A stretch of 64,000 nucleotides of DNA from Pirellulaceae bacterium (GTDB lineage Bacteria > Planctomycetota > Planctomycetia > Pirellulales > Pirellulaceae), in contig JAHBXT010000002.1 in assembly GCA_019636385.1 (NCBI GenBank), positions 868,001 through 932,000 on the forward strand. Reading direction: 5' to 3'. A model generated the notes under the pieces. The model did no database searches. It was not told the origin of the DNA and saw only the letters and a list, made by a program, of their open reading frames with translations. Below are positions 63,969 through 64,000 of this stretch, one piece after another. The position numbers and the translations under genes are program-made. The number at the start of each line of letters is the position of its first letter. Within the stretch, counting starts at the first letter, position 1.

Positions 63969-64000
63969 GTTGGGCTTCTGGCTACAATCTACCCATGCGC

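Overview
The window looks like chromosomal DNA of a planctomycete, probably a Pirellulaceae-like lineage (the family level is inference). The evidence is a set of families that are abundant in or typical of that phylum: DUF1501, DUF1549/DUF1553 and a secreted partner in one operon; a DUF1559 pseudopilin-like protein; a TIGR03000-type domain protein; a giant repeat protein with an LEPR-XLL-like N-terminus and a dockerin-like end; several PEP-CTERM proteins; and large secreted proteins of unknown function. There is no sign of phage, CRISPR, rRNA or tRNA. Most genes are ordinary chromosomal genes separated by noncoding gaps of 0.2 to 1 kb, some of which hold decayed genes.

Layout. 1-7000: the 3' part of a TolC-type efflux gene, a TIGR03000-like secreted protein, a DUF3592-like membrane protein, a sterol desaturase/alkylglycerol monooxygenase-like enzyme, a decayed PEP-CTERM gene end and a membrane-embedded alpha/beta hydrolase. 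7000-19400: a two-gene operon (prenyltransferase/squalene-oxidase-repeat protein plus a 1018-residue protein ending in a TlpA-like thioredoxin domain), a fused 5-oxoprolinase/hydantoinase, a DUF1559 gene with a 43-residue lipoprotein, a serine beta-lactamase-like hydrolase, a DUF2071 protein and a PEP-CTERM-like protein. 19571-27577: an 8-kb gene for a surface protein built of TolB-like propeller repeats and seven Calx-beta domains. 27616-33887: the DUF1549, pre-peptidase-like and DUF1501 operon. 34500-41719: a DEAD-box helicase, an MMPL/RND transporter, DNA polymerase IV, a ParDE-type toxin-antitoxin pair and an MtfA-like peptidase. 41962-53593: a LamG-like PEP-CTERM protein, an ECF sigma factor with a membrane partner, sulfite reductase, a MaoC-FabF pair and a three-gene ABC-2 transporter operon. 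53632-64000: a protein of unknown family, a DUF4143 ATPase pseudogene, a glycine-rich PEP-CTERM protein, an STT3-like GT-C membrane protein, two tandem related PEP-CTERM proteins with look-alike terminators, and a cluster of short inverted repeats at the right edge.

The strongest theme is the cell surface. Five intact PEP-CTERM-type genes and one decayed tail, an STT3-like putative oligosaccharyltransferase, a DUF1559 protein and a giant adhesin-like repeat protein all point to an elaborate extracellular matrix or envelope. The exosortase that would process the PEP-CTERM proteins is not in the window. I did not find a convincing new defence or mobile system. The most unusual items are the STT3-like protein embedded among PEP-CTERM genes, the unknown 287-residue family with a decayed second copy 8 kb away, the homogenised 354-bp Calx-beta array, the 1018-residue thioredoxin fusion, and the structured intergenic repeats. 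All function calls rest on motif recognition by eye; no database search was run.
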